A stretch of 64,000 nucleotides of DNA from Lachnospiraceae bacterium (GTDB lineage Bacteria > Bacillota > Clostridia > Lachnospirales > Lachnospiraceae), in NCBI GenBank assembly GCA_024687205.1, contig JAILES010000061.1, forward strand, positions 34,212 to 98,211, read 5' to 3'. Below, piece after piece: positions 8,153 to 17,236 of this stretch. The notes under the pieces were generated by a model. The model did not search any database, was not told where the DNA came from, and saw nothing but the letters and a program-made list of their open reading frames with translations. The first letter of the stretch is position 1, and each line of letters opens with the position of its first letter. Both the position numbers and the translations under genes were made by a program.

Positions 8153-9373
8153 GTGCAAAAAGAACATATATATTCTGTATCACAGGTCAATTCCTATATC
8201 GGGAAGATGTTTGCCCAGGACTATATGCTGAAGAGCGTTTCGGTCAGGGGCGAGATCAGCAATCTCAAAAAACACGGTTCGGGGCATATTTATTTTTCCC
8301 TCAAGGATGAGGGAGCGCTGATCAGCTGCGTCATGTTCGCAAGCAACGCAAAGAATCTGAAGACCGCCCTTGAAGAAGGCATGGAGGCTGTATGTACCGG
8401 CTCTGTCGAAGTATACCAGAAAGACGGAAGATACCAGCTGTATGTTAAGGATATCAAAAAAGAAGGGAAGGGAAGCCTTGCCGAAGAGTTTGAGAAGCTG
8501 AAAGAAAAACTCGCAGAGATGGGGCTCTTTGCTCCGGAGTATAAGACCGAGATACCGAAACACCCCAAAACAGTGGGGATCGTGACTGCGCCCAGCGGAG
8601 CAGCGGTAAGGGATATCATACAGATATCCAAGAGAAGGGATCCCTATGTACAGCTGATCCTGTATCCGGCACTGGTCCAGGGTGAGGCGGCACCGGAGAG
8701 CATAGTAAAAGGCATTGCCGCTCTTGAGAGATACGGCGTTGATGTTATGATTGTCGGAAGGGGCGGAGGTTCGATGGAAGACCTCTGGGCCTTCAATGAC
8801 GAGAGGGTAGCCCAGGCCATATTTGACTGCAGCATACCCGTGATATCCGCAGTCGGACATGAGACGGATTTTACCATAGCGGATTTCGTGGCGGACCTCA
8901 GGGCACCCACACCTTCGGCGGCAGCCGAACTGGCGGTGGCCAGGGTAGCGGATACAATAGAGCATATGGATGAACTGGAGCGGAGACTGAAGCGGAATAT
9001 GCAGCGGAAGCTGTATGACAAAAGGCAGAGGATAGCATATTTCGAGAAAGTGCTCATGGGGCTGAGCCCCGGCGGCAGGATCAGAGCCTACAGGGAAAGA
9101 GCCGCCATAAATCAGGACAGACTGGAACGTAATATGAATGTGAGGCTGACCGATGTTAAGCACAGATATGCGGTACTGCTGGAAAAGATGAAGTATCTGT
9201 CACCCCTTAAGAGACTCGGAGGCGGCTATGTATATGCATCTTCGGAAGAAGGAAAGGGGCTGCAGAGCGTAAAAGATATTAAGAAGGGTGAGGCTGTATC
9301 ATTAAGGTTTCCGGACGGTCATGCGAAGGCACTGATCACGGAAACCGTTACGGAGGAATTTACAGATGGCTGA
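8153..9373 (+). CDS. xseA: Exodeoxyribonuclease VII large subunit
   Basis: Catalytic subunit of exonuclease VII, which degrades single-stranded DNA from both ends together with XseB. It has 406 residues and starts with GTG. The N-terminal OB-fold domain includes VRGEISNLKKHGSGHIYFSLKD (about residues 25-46). The catalytic domain has GIVTAPSGAAVRDI, VGRGGGSMEDLWAFNDE and AVGHETDFTIADFVAD-type motifs. A coiled-coil C-terminus ends with a glycine-rich region (LGGGYVYA). The Shine-Dalgarno site is weak. The gene overlaps xseB by eight bases. Confidence 0.95.
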   Translation: MQKEHIYSVSQVNSYIGKMFAQDYMLKSVSVRGEISNLKKHGSGHIYFSLKDEGALISCVMFASNAKNLKTALEEGMEAVCTGSVEVYQKDGRYQLYVKDIKKEGKGSLAEEFEKLKEKLAEMGLFAPEYKTEIPKHPKTVGIVTAPSGAAVRDIIQISKRRDPYVQLILYPALVQGEAAPESIVKGIAALERYGVDVMIVGRGGGSMEDLWAFNDERVAQAIFDCSIPVISAVGHETDFTIADFVADLRAPTPSAAAELAVARVADTIEHMDELERRLKRNMQRKLYDKRQRIAYFEKVLMGLSPGGRIRAYRERAAINQDRLERNMNVRLTDVKHRYAVLLEKMKYLSPLKRLGGGYVYASSEEGKGLQSVKDIKKGEAVSLRFPDGHAKALITETVTEEFTDG

Positions 9374-9584
9374 GAAGGAAGAAAAGAAACTTAGTCTTGA
9401 AGAAAACTTCAAAAAACTTGAAGATATGATAAAAAAGATGGAGGATGACGAGCTTCCCCTTGAGGAATCTTTTAAACTTTACAGTGAAGGCATGACTATA
9501 CTGAAAAGCTGTAATGACGAGATCGACAGAGTGGAGAAACAGGTCTTAAGCCTCAATGATAAAGGAGAGACAGATGAGTTTTAA
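9366..9584 (+). CDS. xseB: Exodeoxyribonuclease VII small subunit
   Basis: 72-residue helical subunit that binds the coiled-coil arm of XseA. The core, LEENFKKLEDMIKKMEDDELPLEESFKLY, is typical; length is normal. It overlaps both neighbours (xseA by 8 bases, ispA by 11), which indicates coupled translation. The ribosome site GGAGG lies inside the end of xseA. Confidence 0.94.
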   Translation: MAEKEEKKLSLEENFKKLEDMIKKMEDDELPLEESFKLYSEGMTILKSCNDEIDRVEKQVLSLNDKGETDEF

Positions 9585-10485
9585 GGAGGAGCTTAAGGAA
9601 TATACATCCTGTGCAGAGGCAGTGCTTAAGAGTTATATGCCGGAGTGTGAGGGGTATCAGAAAACAGTGCTCGATGCCATGAACTACAGTGTTAATGCGG
9701 GCGGGAAGAGACTCCGCCCAATAATGCTACTGGCGTCATACAGGATGTTCGGCGGCGAAGGCCGGGTGGTGGAACCCTTCATGGCAGCCATAGAGATGAT
9801 ACACAGCTATTCACTGATACATGACGATATGCCGGAACTGGATAACGATTCCTTAAGAAGAGGGATGCCCACGACCCATGTGAGATACGGTGCGGACCAG
9901 GCCCTGCTTGCCGGGGACGGACTGCTCAACCTTGCCTATGAGACTGCACTCAAGAGTTTTGACATAGCAAGGGGAGCCGACAGGGAAAGATGTATAGCAG
10001 CCATCAGGGTACTTGCCGGCAATGCGGGTATATACGGCATGGTCGGAGGACAGTGTCTCGATGTGGAAGCGGATAAGAAGAAAAGGGATCTGAACGAAGA
10101 AGAGATACTCTTTGTTTATGAGAATAAAACGGCGGCACTGATAGAAGCCGCGTTGATGAGCGGAGCCATACTCGCAGGCGCAAAGGAAGATGAGATCGAA
10201 AAGATGAAACAGGCCGGAAGCGCTCTGGGCATAGCTTTCCAGCTTCAGGATGATATACTGGATGTGATCGGAAACGAAAAGGAACTGGGAAAGCCCATCG
10301 GTTCGGATGAGCGGAACGGAAAGAAAACCTATCTTTCGTATCTCGGCATTGAAAAGGCGGAGCAGGAGCAGGAGAGACTGAGCATGGAAGCTTCGGCTAT
10401 AGTAGAGGAACTGGCCGGAGAAGGAAACGAAGCCGGAGCGTTCCTTAAGGAACTCTTTGAGGCACTGGTAAAAAGGAAACGGTAA
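9574..10485 (+). CDS. ispA: Polyprenyl (farnesyl) diphosphate synthase
   Basis: 303-residue trans-prenyltransferase that condenses IPP with allylic diphosphates, probably to farnesyl diphosphate. The start at 9574 is preferred because AAAGGAGA ends seven bases upstream; an in-frame start at 9556 would lack this. Both aspartate-rich motifs are present: DDMPELD (first, after YSLIH) and DDILD (second, in AFQLQDDILDVIG). GGKRLRP near residue 45 and LLAGDGLL are also typical. Sitting directly before dxs, it joins precursor supply and chain elongation in one operon. Chain length cannot be proven from sequence alone. Confidence 0.92.
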   Translation: MSFKEELKEYTSCAEAVLKSYMPECEGYQKTVLDAMNYSVNAGGKRLRPIMLLASYRMFGGEGRVVEPFMAAIEMIHSYSLIHDDMPELDNDSLRRGMPTTHVRYGADQALLAGDGLLNLAYETALKSFDIARGADRERCIAAIRVLAGNAGIYGMVGGQCLDVEADKKKRDLNEEEILFVYENKTAALIEAALMSGAILAGAKEDEIEKMKQAGSALGIAFQLQDDILDVIGNEKELGKPIGSDERNGKKTYLSYLGIEKAEQEQERLSMEASAIVEELAGEGNEAGAFLKELFEALVKRKR

Positions 10486-10490
10486 ACACC

Positions 10491-12347
10491 ATGATACTTG
10501 ACAGCATAAAAGAAGCCGGCGATATAAAGAAGATCGATAAAGCAGACTATCCGGAACTTGCACAGGAGATCAGGGATTTCCTGATAAGGCATATCAGCAA
10601 GACAGGCGGACATCTCGGATCGAATCTCGGAGCGGTGGAACTGACCATGGCTCTTCATCTCGTGCTGGATCTTCCGAAGGACAAGATCATATGGGACGTG
10701 GGACATCAGTCATATACCCATAAGCTGCTGACGGGCAGAAGAGAAGGCTTTGACACCCTCAGAAAATACGGCGGCATGAGCGGCTTTCCCAAAAGGAAAG
10801 AGAGCGACTGCGATGCCTTCGATACGGGACATTCGTCTACTTCGATCTCGGCGGGGCTCGGCATGGTATGTGCAAGGGATCTGAAGGAAAGTGATGAGAC
10901 CATAGTCTCGGTCATCGGTGACGGTGCTCTGACAGGCGGCATGGCTTTTGAAGCACTTAACAACGCCGGAAAACTGGAGACGAATTTCATCATCGTACTT
11001 AATGATAACAATATGTCCATAGCGGAAAATGTGGGCGGTCTGTCCAATTACCTGAACGGGCTCAGAACCGCGGAACCCTATCTGGAACTGAAAGAGGGCA
11101 TATATAACTCTCTGATGAGAAGCGGCGGTGAAGGCCTGGTACGTACCATACAGAAGACCAAGAGCAGTATCAAACAGCTGGTGGTACCCGGAATGCTTTT
11201 CGAAAATATGGGTATCACTTATCTGGGACCCGTGGACGGTCACGATGTGAACGCCATTAAGAAGGCGCTGAACGCAGCAAAGCGTGTAAAGGGTGCCGTA
11301 ATGGTACATGTGATGACAGAGAAGGGCAAGGGCTACGGGCCTGCAGAGCGGCATCCCGCAAGGTTCCACGGAGCCGAGCCTTTTGACATAGAGAGCGGAA
11401 TGCCGATAAAGACCAGGGATAAGGCTAATTATACGGATATCTTTTCAACCGTGATGTGCACCCTGGGTGAGAAGATGGAAGACGTGGTGGCGGTGACTGC
11501 TGCAATGCCGGACGGTACCGGACTCAAACGTTTCAGGAATATGTATCCCGACAGGTTTTTTGATGTGGGTATAGCGGAAGAACATGCGATGACTTTTGCG
11601 GCAGGCCTTGCCGCAGGCGGTATGAAGCCGGTTGTTGCGATCTATTCCTCCTTCCTGCAGAGGGCCTACGATCAGATAATACATGATGTGTGCATACAGA
11701 ACCTGCCCGTGACCATAGCGGTGGACAGGGCCGGACTTGTGGGAGCGGACGGTGAGACTCACCAGGGTATTTTTGACCTGAGCTTCTTATCTTCAATACC
11801 CGGACTTACGGTAATGGCCCCCAAGAACAAATGGGAGCTTGCGGATATGCTTAAATTCTCGGTCAGATCCGGCATACCCTGTGCGATCCGTTATCCGAGG
11901 GGAGAGGCTTATGACGGCCTTAAGGAATACAGAAGACCGATAGAGCACGGTAAGTGCGATCCGGTCTTTGAAGAAGATGAGATCTGTCTCGTGGCTGTGG
12001 GCAGCATGGTAAAGACTGCCGTAGAGATAAGGGAAGAACTGAAAGCGGAGGGCAGGAACTGCTCACTGATAAATGCGAGATTTGTCCAGCCCCTTGATCC
12101 TGCGATCGCTGAGATCGCCGCAAGACACAAGATAGTTGTCAGCATGGAAGAAAACGTGCGCAGCGGAGGTTTCGGGGGACGGCTCCTGGATATGTTGGAA
12201 GAAAAGGGATACACGGATAAGATAAGCTTCATACATGTGGCGATACCCGATGTATATGTTGAACACGGAAACGTGGATATATTGAAAAAAGAGACAGGCA
12301 TAGATAAGGAAAGCGTGCTTGAGAAAATAAGGGAGGCGCTTAAATGA
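10491..12347 (+). CDS. dxs: 1-deoxy-D-xylulose-5-phosphate synthase
   Basis: Thiamine-diphosphate enzyme that joins pyruvate and glyceraldehyde 3-phosphate to form DXP, the first step of the MEP isoprenoid pathway. 618 residues, normal length. Visible landmarks: SKTGGHLGSNLGAVELT near the N-terminus, DTGHSSTSISAGLG, the thiamine motif GDGALTGGMAFEALNNAG through NDNNMS, GPVDGHD, the transketolase pyrimidine domain (VGIAEEHAMTFAAGLA, DRAGLVGADGETHQG) and the C-terminal domain. The first bases follow ispA by only five. ispG, a later step of this pathway, is elsewhere in the window (50.9 kb). Confidence 0.96.
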   Translation: MILDSIKEAGDIKKIDKADYPELAQEIRDFLIRHISKTGGHLGSNLGAVELTMALHLVLDLPKDKIIWDVGHQSYTHKLLTGRREGFDTLRKYGGMSGFPKRKESDCDAFDTGHSSTSISAGLGMVCARDLKESDETIVSVIGDGALTGGMAFEALNNAGKLETNFIIVLNDNNMSIAENVGGLSNYLNGLRTAEPYLELKEGIYNSLMRSGGEGLVRTIQKTKSSIKQLVVPGMLFENMGITYLGPVDGHDVNAIKKALNAAKRVKGAVMVHVMTEKGKGYGPAERHPARFHGAEPFDIESGMPIKTRDKANYTDIFSTVMCTLGEKMEDVVAVTAAMPDGTGLKRFRNMYPDRFFDVGIAEEHAMTFAAGLAAGGMKPVVAIYSSFLQRAYDQIIHDVCIQNLPVTIAVDRAGLVGADGETHQGIFDLSFLSSIPGLTVMAPKNKWELADMLKFSVRSGIPCAIRYPRGEAYDGLKEYRRPIEHGKCDPVFEEDEICLVAVGSMVKTAVEIREELKAEGRNCSLINARFVQPLDPAIAEIAARHKIVVSMEENVRSGGFGGRLLDMLEEKGYTDKISFIHVAIPDVYVEHGNVDILKKETGIDKESVLEKIREALK

Positions 12348-13138
12348 AAGAGCGTCTTGATGTGATACTGGTGGAACAGGGATACAGTGAAAGCCGGGAG
12401 AAGGCCAAGCGCCTGATCATGGCGGGACAGGTCTTTGTTAATTCCCAAAGGGAGGACAAGCCCGGAAGCACTTTCGAGACCGAAGGACTTAAGCTTGAGG
12501 TAAAGGGTTCCGACCTTCCCTATGTAAGCCGCGGAGGGCTCAAGCTGGAGAGAGCCCTGAAGATATGGCCCATAGATGTGAATGAGGCGGTATGCATGGA
12601 CATAGGTTCATCCACCGGCGGTTTTACCGACTGTATGCTGCAGAACGGTGCGGCCAAAGTATATGCGATAGATTCCGGGACCAACCAGCTTGCCTGGAAG
12701 CTCAGGTCGGATCCGCGCGTCATATGTATGGAAAAGACCAATTTCCGCTATGTCACTGATAAGGAGATACCGGAAGCCTGTGATTTTGCAGGGGCGGATG
12801 TGTCTTTTATCTCCCTTTCCAAGATACTGCCCCAGGCTTATCCGCTGCTTAAAGACGGCGGCAGCATGGTATGCCTGATAAAACCCCAGTTTGAAGCGGG
12901 GCGTGAGTTTGTCGGAAAAAAGGGTGTGGTAAGGGATAAAAAAGTGCACATGCGCGTGATAGAGGATGTGTGCGGATATGCAAGAGAGTGCGGGTTTGAG
13001 ATACTCGGGCTTGATCATTCCCCCATAAAGGGGCCGGAAGGAAATATCGAGTATCTTCTTTATCTCGGAAAGAACAGGCAGGAGAGCATAAAGCCGGATA
13101 TCACGACGGCAGTGGAAGAGGCGCATGAGGGCTTATGA
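12344..13138 (+). CDS. tlyA: TlyA family S4/FtsJ-type RNA methyltransferase
   Basis: 264 residues. An N-terminal S4 RNA-binding domain (RLDVILVEQGYSESREKAKRLI, residues 3-24) is followed by an FtsJ-like Rossmann methyltransferase domain with SAM motif CMDIGSSTGGFTDC, and later FAGADVSFISL and KPQFEAGRE. TlyA proteins methylate ribose positions of rRNA (16S and 23S in mycobacteria); older annotations call them hemolysins. Stop and start overlap by four bases with dxs and again with nadK. The gene order dxs-tlyA-nadK is common in Firmicutes. Confidence 0.93.
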   Translation: MKERLDVILVEQGYSESREKAKRLIMAGQVFVNSQREDKPGSTFETEGLKLEVKGSDLPYVSRGGLKLERALKIWPIDVNEAVCMDIGSSTGGFTDCMLQNGAAKVYAIDSGTNQLAWKLRSDPRVICMEKTNFRYVTDKEIPEACDFAGADVSFISLSKILPQAYPLLKDGGSMVCLIKPQFEAGREFVGKKGVVRDKKVHMRVIEDVCGYARECGFEILGLDHSPIKGPEGNIEYLLYLGKNRQESIKPDITTAVEEAHEGL

Positions 13139-13962
13139 AAACAATAGGGATAATCTCAAACAGTCTGAAAGATAAGGATCTGAAAGTGGCGGAGCTTATA
13201 GCGGATAAGCTTAAGGCTCTCGGTGTGGAGAGCAGTATCTCCGACCTCTGCGAGGATAAGGAACTCCCGGATGATCATGACGGACTGATTGTCATAGGAG
13301 GGGACGGGTCCATGCTTTCTGCCGCAAAGCGGGTCAGAGCAACGGGAACGCCGCTTCTCGGAGTCAATCTGGGAAACGTCGGCTTCCTGACAGAAGTGGA
13401 AATGACTGATATAGACGAGTGCCTGAAAAAGCTTGCTGCGGACGAATACAGCATAAGTGAGAGGATGATGCTTTCCGGAAGCTGTACCATAGCCGGACAG
13501 AAAGAGGAAAACAGGCATGCGCTTAATGATATAGTTTTATCCAGGCATGGTGATCTGCTGGTGGCGGGTTATCGCATCTACGTGAACGGAAGTTTTCTCG
13601 GGGATTTCTATGCGGACGGTGTGATCATATCTACGCCTACCGGCTCTACAGCTTATAATATGTCGGCGGGGGGACCCATAGTATCGCCTTCTGCGAGACT
13701 GATAGTACTGACGCCCGTATGTTCCCACAGTATCAATTCCAGGAGCATAGTCTTCTCGGAAGCCGATGAACTGACTGTTGAGATACTGGAAGCAAGAGGC
13801 GGCAAGACAGCCCAAATAGGTGTGAGCTTTGACGGCAGCGAGAACAGGATACTGGGCTGCGGGGACAGGCTTACGGCTACTGCTTCCCATAAGGTGACCA
13901 GGATAATAAAACTCTGTGATGACGGCTTCCTTCAGGTACTGAACAGGAAGATGTCGATCTAA
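13135..13962 (+). CDS. nadK: NAD kinase
   Basis: 275-residue ATP-dependent kinase that makes NADP from NAD. The GGDGS motif (VIGGDGSMLSAAKRV, about residues 53-67) and the NE/D-containing segment HALNDIVLSRHG are present, as is the conserved TPTGSTAYNMSAGGPI loop near residue 165. Start overlaps the tlyA stop. In many clostridia argR lies between nadK and recN; here there are only 48 bases and no such gene. Confidence 0.95.
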   Translation: MKTIGIISNSLKDKDLKVAELIADKLKALGVESSISDLCEDKELPDDHDGLIVIGGDGSMLSAAKRVRATGTPLLGVNLGNVGFLTEVEMTDIDECLKKLAADEYSISERMMLSGSCTIAGQKEENRHALNDIVLSRHGDLLVAGYRIYVNGSFLGDFYADGVIISTPTGSTAYNMSAGGPIVSPSARLIVLTPVCSHSINSRSIVFSEADELTVEILEARGGKTAQIGVSFDGSENRILGCGDRLTATASHKVTRIIKLCDDGFLQVLNRKMSI

Positions 13963-14010
13963 GACCGGAGAAAGGCTTTTCGCTTAACAGGAGAAAGGCA
14001 GGAAATATAA

Positions 14011-15699
14011 ATGCTTGACAGATTATATGTCAAAAACCTCGCACTGATAAAAGAAGCTGAGATAGAGCTTGGCGCGGGGCTTAATATACTTACGGGTGAA
14101 ACAGGTGCGGGCAAGTCGATAATCATCGGCTCCATAAACTTATGTCTCGGAGGAAAAGCGGATAAGGATATGATCCGTGACGGGGCGGAGTATGCTCTTA
14201 TAGAGCTTGTGTTCAGGCCCGAAGAGAACATCCTTAAAGCGGTCAAAGAGATGGACATGCCGGTGGAAGAAGACGGCTGTATCATCATTTCCAGAAAGAT
14301 CAGCAGCAGCAAAAGTCAGATAAAGGTATGCGGTGAGAGCGTAACGGTCAGACAGGTAAAGGAACTGGCGGCGCTCCTTCTTGATGTGCACGGACAGCAT
14401 GAGCACCAGTCTCTTTTAAAGACAAGCAAGCAGCGTGAGCTTCTGGACGCATATGGCGGCAACCGTATGAAAGAACTCCTTGAAAATATGCGTGAAGCTT
14501 ATGAAGCATACGGTAACATATGTGAGAAGCTTACAAAACTTGACATGGACGAAGGGATGAGGGCAAGGGAAATATCCCTGGCGGAATATGAGATAAAGCA
14601 GATAGAAGACGCTACCATAAGTCCCGGAGAGGAAAAGGAACTGGACGAAAGATTCAGGAAGATGAAGCGCAGCATGGATAATCACGAGGCTCTGAGCCGG
14701 GTGATGGAACTGATAGCCGGTGACGGCGGAGCGGCGGAACGTTTAAGCCGCGGTATCGCCGACATGAATTCCCTTAATGAGGATGAGAAGCTCAAAGAGA
14801 TAGGGGAACAGCTGATGAATGCCGACGGGTATCTTTCAGATGCCGCAAGGGGACTGCGCAGGTACATGGAAGAAGGGGACTATGATCCCGAAGAATACGC
14901 CGGCATCGAAAGCAGACTGGATATCATCAGGAGCCTGATCCTCAAGTACGGCAGGACCGAGGAGGATGTGCTGAAATACCTTGAGGAAAGAAAAGAACAG
15001 CTCCGTGAACTGGAATGCATGGATGAGACCGTAAAGAAGCTTGAGGCGGAGAAGGAAAAAGCTTATGCGGCCATGGAAAAAGTCGGAGCCGATATAACGA
15101 AGCTCAGGAAGAAAACAGCGCAAAGCCTTAAGAAGGAGATAAGCGAAGCCCTCCTGGATATGAATTTCCTGACGGTAAATTTTGACATAGAGCTGAAGGA
15201 GAAGGAGGAATATACGCCTTTCGGCAAGGAGGATACGGTCTTTACGATTTCGCTGAATACCGGGGAGGAGAAAAGACCTCTTTCTGAGGTGGCCAGCGGA
15301 GGCGAACTGTCCAGGATCATGCTGGCCCTCAAGAGCGTATTTGCGAAGAAGGATGATATAGGCACGCTGATCTTCGATGAGATAGATACGGGTATCAGCG
15401 GCAAGACGGCCTGGAAGGTATCCGGAAAAATGGGAACGCTGTCACGTTCACACCAGCTTATATGCATTACCCATCTTCCCCAGATAGCGGCGATGGCCGA
15501 TACTCATTTCCTGATAGAGAAGAGCGAGAAGGACGGCAGGACCATAACGGATATAAGGCCGCTTGATCCGGATGAAAGGACGAAAGAACTGGCCAGGATG
15601 CTGGGCGGGGATTCCTTAAGCGAGGCATCCGTGCTCAATGCAAAAGAACTGTTACAGGAAGCCCGGGAAGTGAAAGAACGGGATAAAAAAACACTTTAA
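14011..15699 (+). CDS. recN: DNA repair protein RecN
   Basis: 562-residue SMC-like ATPase that acts early in double-strand break repair and holds DNA ends. The N-terminal half has Walker A GETGAGKS (about residues 29-36) and the HGQHEHQSLL motif. A long central coiled coil (about 155-375) follows. The C-terminal half has the signature ASGGELSRIMLALKS and Walker B TLIFDEIDTGISG. Length fits. It closes the nusB-recN gene run; glgA then has its own candidate promoter. Confidence 0.95.
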   Translation: MLDRLYVKNLALIKEAEIELGAGLNILTGETGAGKSIIIGSINLCLGGKADKDMIRDGAEYALIELVFRPEENILKAVKEMDMPVEEDGCIIISRKISSSKSQIKVCGESVTVRQVKELAALLLDVHGQHEHQSLLKTSKQRELLDAYGGNRMKELLENMREAYEAYGNICEKLTKLDMDEGMRAREISLAEYEIKQIEDATISPGEEKELDERFRKMKRSMDNHEALSRVMELIAGDGGAAERLSRGIADMNSLNEDEKLKEIGEQLMNADGYLSDAARGLRRYMEEGDYDPEEYAGIESRLDIIRSLILKYGRTEEDVLKYLEERKEQLRELECMDETVKKLEAEKEKAYAAMEKVGADITKLRKKTAQSLKKEISEALLDMNFLTVNFDIELKEKEEYTPFGKEDTVFTISLNTGEEKRPLSEVASGGELSRIMLALKSVFAKKDDIGTLIFDEIDTGISGKTAWKVSGKMGTLSRSHQLICITHLPQIAAMADTHFLIEKSEKDGRTITDIRPLDPDERTKELARMLGGDSLSEASVLNAKELLQEAREVKERDKKTL

Positions 15700-15723
15700 T
15701 AAATCGGGGTTTTGCGCTATAAT
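15695..15723 (+). promoter_or_regulatory. Candidate promoter of glgA
   Basis: A perfect TATAAT (15718-15723) with a poor -35 (TTTAAT, 15695-15700) at 17-bp spacing. Downstream, TCTCCG (15741-15746) and CGGAGA (15756-15761) could pair as a small hairpin before the ribosome site. Confidence 0.45.
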
Positions 15724-15777
15724 ACTATACGGTAAAAATTTCTCCGGGGGGGTTACGGAGACTAATGGAGGGATAGA

Positions 15778-17232
15778 ATGAAAAATATCTTATTTATCGC
15801 ATCGGAAGGTGTTCCGTTCATCAAGACGGGCGGACTGGCAGACGTGGTTGGCTCATTACCCAAGTGTGTTGATAAGAAATTCTTTGATATAAGGGTCATG
15901 CTCCCGAAATATACCTGCATTTCACAGGATATGAAGGACAAAATGAAGTATAAGACTCATTTCTATATGGATTTCCACTGGAATAACGAATACGTCGGGA
16001 TACTCGAATCCGAGGTTGACGGCGTACATTATTATTTCATTGATAACGAGATGATGTTCGGGGGCTTCAGGCCTTACAGCGGCAATGTATATGACGATAT
16101 AGTCAAATTTGCCTTTTTCTCCAAGGCTGCGCTCTCGGCTATCCCGATGCTGGATTTCGAACCTGACCTGATCCACTGCCATGACTGGCAGACAGGTCTT
16201 GTACCCGTGTATCTGAAAGAGCGCTTCCAGGACAATCCGCTTTTTGCAAAAATGAAATCGGTAATGACCATACATAATCTTAAGTTCCAGGGAAGATGGG
16301 ACGTTAAGGATGTCAGGGATATAACCGGACTTTCGGGCTATTTCTTTACTCCCGACAAGCTGGAAAGCTATCGTGACGCAAACCTCTTAAAGGGCGGTCT
16401 GGTATATGCGGATGCGATCACCACCGTAAGTGATACCTATGCGGAAGAGATAAAGACTCCCTTCTACGGTGAAGGCCTTGACGGACTGCTGAAGGCAAGG
16501 AGCGGAGACCTGCGCGGTATCGTGAACGGTATAGATTACGATGAGTATGATCCTTCGAAGGATCAGTATATAGTTGCTCCCTATTCCGCAAAGAATTTCC
16601 GCAAGGAAAAGATAAAGAACAAGAAGGCTCTCCAGAAGGAGCTGGGGCTTGAGGAAGATGATAAGACCATGATGATCGGCATAGTATCAAGACTGACCGA
16701 TCAGAAGGGCTTTGACCTTATAGCCTATGTCATGGATGAGCTGTGTCAGGATGCCGTTCAGATAGTGGTGCTTGGTACCGGCGATGAGCAGTATGAGAAC
16801 ATGTTCAAACATTTTGACTGGAAATACGGCAATAAGGTGTCTGCAAACATTTCCTATTCGGAAGCCCTGTCGCACAAGATATATGCTTCCTGCGATGCTT
16901 TCCTTATGCCTTCGATGTTCGAACCCTGCGGGCTTTCACAGCTGATGGCTCTCAGATACGGTACGGTTCCCATCGTAAGGGAGACCGGCGGACTCAAGGA
17001 TACCGTGGAACCTTATAATGAGTTTGAAAGCAGCGGCACGGGCTTCTCTTTCAAGAATTACAATGCACATGAAATGCTTGCGACTATCAGGTATGCCGAA
17101 AAGATATACTATGACAAGCGCAGGGAATGGAACAAGATGATAGACAGAGGCATGGCAGCGGATTTCTCCTGGCATGTATCTGCCTCAAAATATCAGGATA
17201 TGTACGACTGGCTGATAGGAGACAAGGCGTAA
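15778..17232 (+). CDS. glgA: Glycogen synthase (ADP-glucose type)
   Basis: 484-residue GT5 enzyme that extends alpha-1,4-glucan from ADP-glucose. The N-terminal substrate-binding motif KTGGLADVVGSLPK is present (about residues 15-29), and IHCHDWQTGLVPVYL is typical of the family. The C-terminal Rossmann half has GIVSRLTDQKGFDLI and the nucleotide-sugar site MPSMFEPCGLSQLMALRYGTVPIVRETGGLKDTV. GGAGGG lies ahead of the ATG. No other glycogen genes are beside it, which is common in Lachnospiraceae. It supports energy storage as glycogen. Confidence 0.94.
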   Translation: MKNILFIASEGVPFIKTGGLADVVGSLPKCVDKKFFDIRVMLPKYTCISQDMKDKMKYKTHFYMDFHWNNEYVGILESEVDGVHYYFIDNEMMFGGFRPYSGNVYDDIVKFAFFSKAALSAIPMLDFEPDLIHCHDWQTGLVPVYLKERFQDNPLFAKMKSVMTIHNLKFQGRWDVKDVRDITGLSGYFFTPDKLESYRDANLLKGGLVYADAITTVSDTYAEEIKTPFYGEGLDGLLKARSGDLRGIVNGIDYDEYDPSKDQYIVAPYSAKNFRKEKIKNKKALQKELGLEEDDKTMMIGIVSRLTDQKGFDLIAYVMDELCQDAVQIVVLGTGDEQYENMFKHFDWKYGNKVSANISYSEALSHKIYASCDAFLMPSMFEPCGLSQLMALRYGTVPIVRETGGLKDTVEPYNEFESSGTGFSFKNYNAHEMLATIRYAEKIYYDKRREWNKMIDRGMAADFSWHVSASKYQDMYDWLIGDKA

Positions 17233-17236
17233 AAAA

